DNA of 64,000 bases. Origin: CAKZNE01 sp964485405. Its GTDB lineage: Bacteria; Bacteroidota; Bacteroidia; Flavobacteriales; Schleiferiaceae. The notes below the pieces were generated by a model. That model was given only the letters and a program-made list of their open reading frames with translations, had not been told where the DNA came from and ran no database searches. The translations under genes were made by a program, and so were the position numbers. The stretch covers positions 30,996 through 94,995 of the forward strand of contig CAZAJG010000012.1 of the NCBI GenBank assembly GCA_964485405.1, given 5' to 3'. This document shows, piece after piece, positions 61,001 through 64,000 of the stretch (positions are counted from its first letter, which is position 1; every line of letters begins with the position of its first letter).

Positions 61001-64000
61001 GCATTGGACGTAGATCTTTGCGAATTGATGATAGGAAGCCCTTTGGATGCGATGAAACCCTTTATTACCAACAAGCTACAAAACTTCCTGCAATTTAAAC
61101 CTACCAGTTCTTCCGTTACAGTTTCGCACAGCATTTGGTACCTCTTAGACGATCCCGATGGCATCGCAGACGACAATGGTGGAAACCAAGCCTACATTCC
61201 ACAAGCTATTATAGACATCTATAATCAGTTTCATGGCGCTCCCGGGGTAAATAACGCGGTACTCGATCATACCAGCAAGTATGAGTTTTTCCGTTCCGTT
61301 TATCTCTTTTATCGGGAAATGGTGCTTTATAAACTTGTGGAAGAAAACGACCTTTGTGCACCCTCCACCCGAGCTTTAGATAGCGATTATGACGGTTTAA
61401 CAGCCGTACAAAATGGATGGAGCTTAACTTTTCCGCCCAACCCCATTTTTGATGATTTTAACACTTTAACTACAGCAGCAGGAGCCCAGCAGTTTTATGA
61501 CGATAACCTACCCGATGTACCGGAAAGTATGCGCGATTGCTTATGCGAAGAACTGAATACATTATGGGACAACAACAATAGCAATGGAGACGATATTGAA
61601 ACGTACCTGTTGGGCAGCTACAGCCAATCTCCTTCCGGTTCGGATTTAACCGATATTAAAGACGATTGTGACGCAGGTGTATTCACCAACCTCAACAAGC
61701 TGATGGCGCATCCCCATTTTAAGACTTGTATAATAGGTGATGCTGTAGCAACCTCCAGTCTGCTGCCTACCATAAGCGCTACCGGCTGTAGCGATGCCTT
61801 TACCGCTAGCGCCCTTATACAGGCCGAAAACGATTACGAAAATGCGGTAGACGACTATTTAAACCAACTGGCGTTGGAATACCGACAAGCCGTAGCAGAT
61901 TTTATACGCACTACGGAAACCTTTACCCTACGCTATACGCTAGATGAGCATCATTATACCTTGTATTACTACGACCAAGCGGGAAATCTGGTAAAAACCA
62001 TTCCGCCACAAGGCGTAAACCCCTTGCCGAATAGCGCCTCTGGTAGCGATCCACAAATTAGCGATGTAAACGATTACCGCACCGGAGCTTCTGGCAGCAG
62101 CTACACCCGCCCTATACACGATTACCAAACCAATTACCGCTACAACACCTTAAACCAGCTCATAGAGCAGTTTACACCGGATGGCGGTTTAACCCGCTTT
62201 TGGTATGATGCATTAGGCCGGATTGTATTCTCGCAAAACGCTAAACAACAAGCTAACGATTACTACAGTTATTCTCTCTACGATGGTTTAGGACGTATTG
62301 CCGAAAGCGGAAAATGCCAATTAACCATCAACCCGGTAATAGGCGATTTGATTGACAACACCTTTATTTTGGCCAACCTCCACAGCCGTACCGAGATAAG
62401 CCACACCCTGTACAATGAAGCCTATACCGCCATTAATGCCAACATTAGCCAGCAGTATTTGCAAAACCGGGTTTCGGCCACTATGTATTACTCCAGCTTA
62501 AGCCAAAGCCTTACCGATGCCAATAATCCTGCTGATGATGGTGCTGGAAACTTTGGTTATGGGTTGCCAGAGCAAGCCTATTTATACGATTACGATGTAT
62601 TGGGTAATGTAAAAACGCTCTATGCCTACAGCAGCGATTTAAGCACCGCAGGCCACCCCTATATTACCATGGCTTATAACTACGATCTATTGAGCGGAAA
62701 CGTAAAACAAGTAAGCTACGAGCCCGGCAGTAACCAAGCCTTTTATCACCGCTACCATTACGATGCCGATAACCGTATAAAATATGCAGAAACCAGCCCC
62801 AATGGAGAAATTTGGGATAGAGATGCGACCTATTACTACTACCCGCATGGCCCCTTGGCTCGTGTAGAAAGAGGGGAACGATTGGTGCAAGGCGAAGACT
62901 TTATGTATACGGTACAAGGTTGGTTAAAATCGGTAAACAGTTCTACCCTGGGCACCAACGATGCCAACAATCCGTATGATGCCGGGCAAGATGGACGCTC
63001 TGGGCGCATAAACCAGTACGTAGGCCGCGATGCTTTTGGCTACTCCCTCCACTATTTTAGCGGGGATTATACCGCTATTGATGTAAACGGAAAAAACCCC
63101 TTGGCAAGCAACATTCCCTCCGCCATTACCGCTAAAAACCTCTACAATGGGAACATCAGCGCCATGAGCAACCAAATGCGCAACAATACCCAAACTACGG
63201 TAGATGCCCACCTCAACGGCTATCAATACGACCAATTGAACCGCATTAGCGCTTTTGATACCTATACCCACAGTTTACTAAACAGCAGCAACAATGCCGT
63301 AAGCGCCAGCGCCAGCAGCTATGGAGCAGATTATACTTACGATAGCAATGGGAATTTAGAAACCTTAAGCCGTAGCAACCAAAATGCGACCACTATTGAT
63401 AATTTTAGTTACAACTATACCGATGCTTCTGTAGACTATAAACGCAACCGATTGGTGAATGTAGAAGATCTTTCCGGCTATAGCGGAAATGACCTTTCTT
63501 CCGGAAACCATGCCTATACCTACGATGCGATTGGAAACCTTACAGCCGATGCCAGCGAAGGTATTAGCAGCATAGAGTGGAACCTGATGAATAAGGTAAC
63601 GCATATAAGCCAAAGCGGAAACGATGAACTGAACTTTGAATACGATGCTTTGGGCAACCGCATACAAAAAAGCGTTACCGCTGGTGGAAATACCAATAAA
63701 ACCTATTACATTAGAGATGCGCAAGGAAACACTATGGCTACCTACTCACAACCCAACGGGCAATCTACCGCCAGTTTAAGCGAAACCAACATTTTTGGGT
63801 CTTCGCGAGCAGGTTTATTGAATTACTACACCTCTCGCACCACCGGAACAAAAGCGACCACCTACAGCCGGAAGCTGAGTAATAAGCGCTACGAACTAAG
63901 CAACCACCTGGGTAATGTACTTAGTGTAGTAAGCGATGCGCCTTTGCTGGAAAGCCAGGATAAGATGTGGTTTGAGTGGGATTTTAGCGATGGTACTACG
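58064..64000 (+). CDS. Giant YD-repeat (Rhs) protein, part 2 of a pair; 3' end outside the window
   Basis: The frame from ATG 58064 has no stop through base 64000: 1,979 codons and open at the edge. The start is 26 nt after the previous stop. A long polar leader precedes the signal helix AVVLVLLLAFGISTPIKAA (about 30-49). Domain order: beta-rich N-terminal part (50-340); DUF6443-like element with LRFFDGLGRDKQTVTL near 372; a Cys-rich, YD-poor insert (about 718-1246); then a YD-repeat shell (about 1286 to the end). The shell has FWYDALGRIVFSQNAK, YDYDVLGNVKTLYAY, YDAIGNLTADASEG, FEYDALGNRIQKSV and finally RYELSNHLGNVLSVVSD. That last phrase normally marks the end of the conserved core, after which the variable, often toxic, C-terminus begins. 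The toxin domain and any immunity gene are not in view. Confidence 0.88.
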   Translation, partial: MNSYPNIKLPKLSSPSLSLLKLLSPAKQRAVVLVLLLAFGISTPIKAAEEKVSSSIQIANASLSSTLSVQSRFYNNMPGHDYKGQLKLKLYFDRDYETTPNMFLGTQSFQVVVGYSAAITPHGSTSPEPAVTGTLTLKYDVTEGGEIVDHVQDDLSRFDNGGGVIGSINATKANIQITSIALQNFSGVGILGNYPDNVILEAELISDHFRSISSSTPSSNAPGLDLSNRYFNLRYPFIPGAEFYEIEWLFVSDGSLTGDHRSETFPVDFKDASRIRIRENYYALPLEFSRGSLIHRFRMIGIDAQGNYTYSPWNYDPNNPTISSINTDQTAATGNNYFYHYIDNSAKLNDNLNWEYSSVFAENGLRKDQLRFFDGLGRDKQTVTLLNSDDYAVVMENEYDYAGRPALQLMPAPVASQGLQYYAANSNFSHSNHFTDTRLDQVTSGATEVPAPLDASTLVNQYYSSSNTLNSEFRDWIPDANGYAYTQVQYDNNGTGRVIQQGGLGSTFALKSGRNKEYLYGRPTQSEIDRLFGNEAGSAINYSKDYIVDENKQISVTYKDGSDRVIATALTGATPANLVSIPREPETIESSLFQNKTETAAGVFEDYTIITVPVPGTYFFQQQVGSFTAPATCNPSVTYGPSASMTLEITLTNIQTGVEEMRYGGNYTPSNMPLNIEVPKVIPQGNYILKRIIRTNEDHIASTRPALKNHLMTNMGSIDECVPYILDNSTPCADPDCITSCEESYETEINGETYYLDADGNFYTTQTTQVTAAINACKQACNAAEEGANDLNFCEVRRGSLIADMSPGGQYFENLAPRTQYNSNGSILLNAQGQPDYNSSYNWYDWLQANLGTSANTGLATFNGLAGTSFSSWDDVRTNWQSSWADLIVDQHPEYCIYEAYCLCLATNSADVGIWHYMNRMNRDNTDAYATSDPDYPLFNPLGLPTNSSTISGSLDNPDYMPYEQDRVDSIIASGNDILALDVDLCELMIGSPLDAMKPFITNKLQNFLQFKPTSSSVTVSHSIWYLLDDPDGIADDNGGNQAYIPQAIIDIYNQFHGAPGVNNAVLDHTSKYEFFRSVYLFYREMVLYKLVEENDLCAPSTRALDSDYDGLTAVQNGWSLTFPPNPIFDDFNTLTTAAGAQQFYDDNLPDVPESMRDCLCEELNTLWDNNNSNGDDIETYLLGSYSQSPSGSDLTDIKDDCDAGVFTNLNKLMAHPHFKTCIIGDAVATSSLLPTISATGCSDAFTASALIQAENDYENAVDDYLNQLALEYRQAVADFIRTTETFTLRYTLDEHHYTLYYYDQAGNLVKTIPPQGVNPLPNSASGSDPQISDVNDYRTGASGSSYTRPIHDYQTNYRYNTLNQLIEQFTPDGGLTRFWYDALGRIVFSQNAKQQANDYYSYSLYDGLGRIAESGKCQLTINPVIGDLIDNTFILANLHSRTEISHTLYNEAYTAINANISQQYLQNRVSATMYYSSLSQSLTDANNPADDGAGNFGYGLPEQAYLYDYDVLGNVKTLYAYSSDLSTAGHPYITMAYNYDLLSGNVKQVSYEPGSNQAFYHRYHYDADNRIKYAETSPNGEIWDRDATYYYYPHGPLARVERGERLVQGEDFMYTVQGWLKSVNSSTLGTNDANNPYDAGQDGRSGRINQYVGRDAFGYSLHYFSGDYTAIDVNGKNPLASNIPSAITAKNLYNGNISAMSNQMRNNTQTTVDAHLNGYQYDQLNRISAFDTYTHSLLNSSNNAVSASASSYGADYTYDSNGNLETLSRSNQNATTIDNFSYNYTDASVDYKRNRLVNVEDLSGYSGNDLSSGNHAYTYDAIGNLTADASEGISSIEWNLMNKVTHISQSGNDELNFEYDALGNRIQKSVTAGGNTNKTYYIRDAQGNTMATYSQPNGQSTASLSETNIFGSSRAGLLNYYTSRTTGTKATTYSRKLSNKRYELSNHLGNVLSVVSDAPLLESQDKMWFEWDFSDGTT

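Noticed and set aside
62687..63724. Three minus-strand ORFs of 76-119 residues near the right end
   Set aside because: They lie wholly antisense to the long Rhs/YD frame, lack signal or domain motifs, and reflect the repeated codon pattern of YD repeats.

Overview
The window comes from a draft assembly (two 10-N spacers, 399-408 and 4394-4403) of a member of the Bacteroidota, most likely a marine-type Flavobacteriia. The evidence is: several proteins ending in type IX secretion (T9SS) type A sorting domains, a complete moxR-DUF58-batABCDE aerotolerance operon, HmuY/TonB heme-uptake genes, DUF6607 and DUF547 proteins, many lipoproteins and very large two-part Rhs/YD proteins. Several genes are also preceded by the Bacteroidota -7 motif TAnnTTTG. 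No tRNA, rRNA, CRISPR array, transposase or integrase was recognised.

Layout. 0-0.3 kb: 3' end of a PdeM-like DNA-repair phosphoesterase. 0.5-5.4 kb: a giant secreted adhesin (LamG, FnIII, jelly-roll repeats, PKD, T9SS signal) broken by a gap. 5.5-14.6 kb, all leftward: fructosamine-kinase-like protein, hybrid histidine kinase, di-heme cytochrome c peroxidase, secreted PhoX-like phosphatase, an outer-membrane protein and an alkaline-phosphatase-superfamily lipoprotein. 14.8-20.8 kb, rightward: heme acquisition (DUF6607, T9SS HmuY, TonB receptor, HmuY lipoprotein, small CxxC protein), followed by a candidate small RNA and ferritin, so heme capture and iron storage sit together. 21.7-29.9 kb: Bat operon. 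29.9-34.2 kb: Fcy1-like cytosine deaminase, SdpI-family membrane protein, CBS protein, RBBP9/YdeN-like hydrolase, DnaJ membrane protein, phosphoesterase lipoprotein. 34.3-36.7 kb: sigma factor, putative anti-sigma factor and a secreted beta-repeat protein in one operon. 36.8-43.8 kb: an envelope island with a DM13 lipoprotein, outer-membrane proteins, two DUF547 proteins (one fused to a beta-barrel), an Omp85-like protein and a lipoprotein. 43.9-50.8 kb: FAD oxidoreductase, membrane polyferredoxin, MORN/YwqK protein and three glycosyltransferases in overlapping order.

51.1-64.0 kb: the most unusual region. A tight four-gene rightward cluster holds a small secreted protein, a small lipoprotein, a 2,039-residue SpvB/Rhs-type protein and a second giant YD-repeat protein that stays open for 1,979 codons to the window edge. 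The second gene has no stop inside the window, so an ORF finder that requires one will miss it. Its variable C-terminus and anything downstream lie outside the window. Base composition rises visibly in this region.

The window is dominated by envelope biology: secreted adhesins, heme scavenging, surface phosphatases, lipoproteins and surface Rhs proteins. Functional calls rest on motifs read by eye, and no database search was run.
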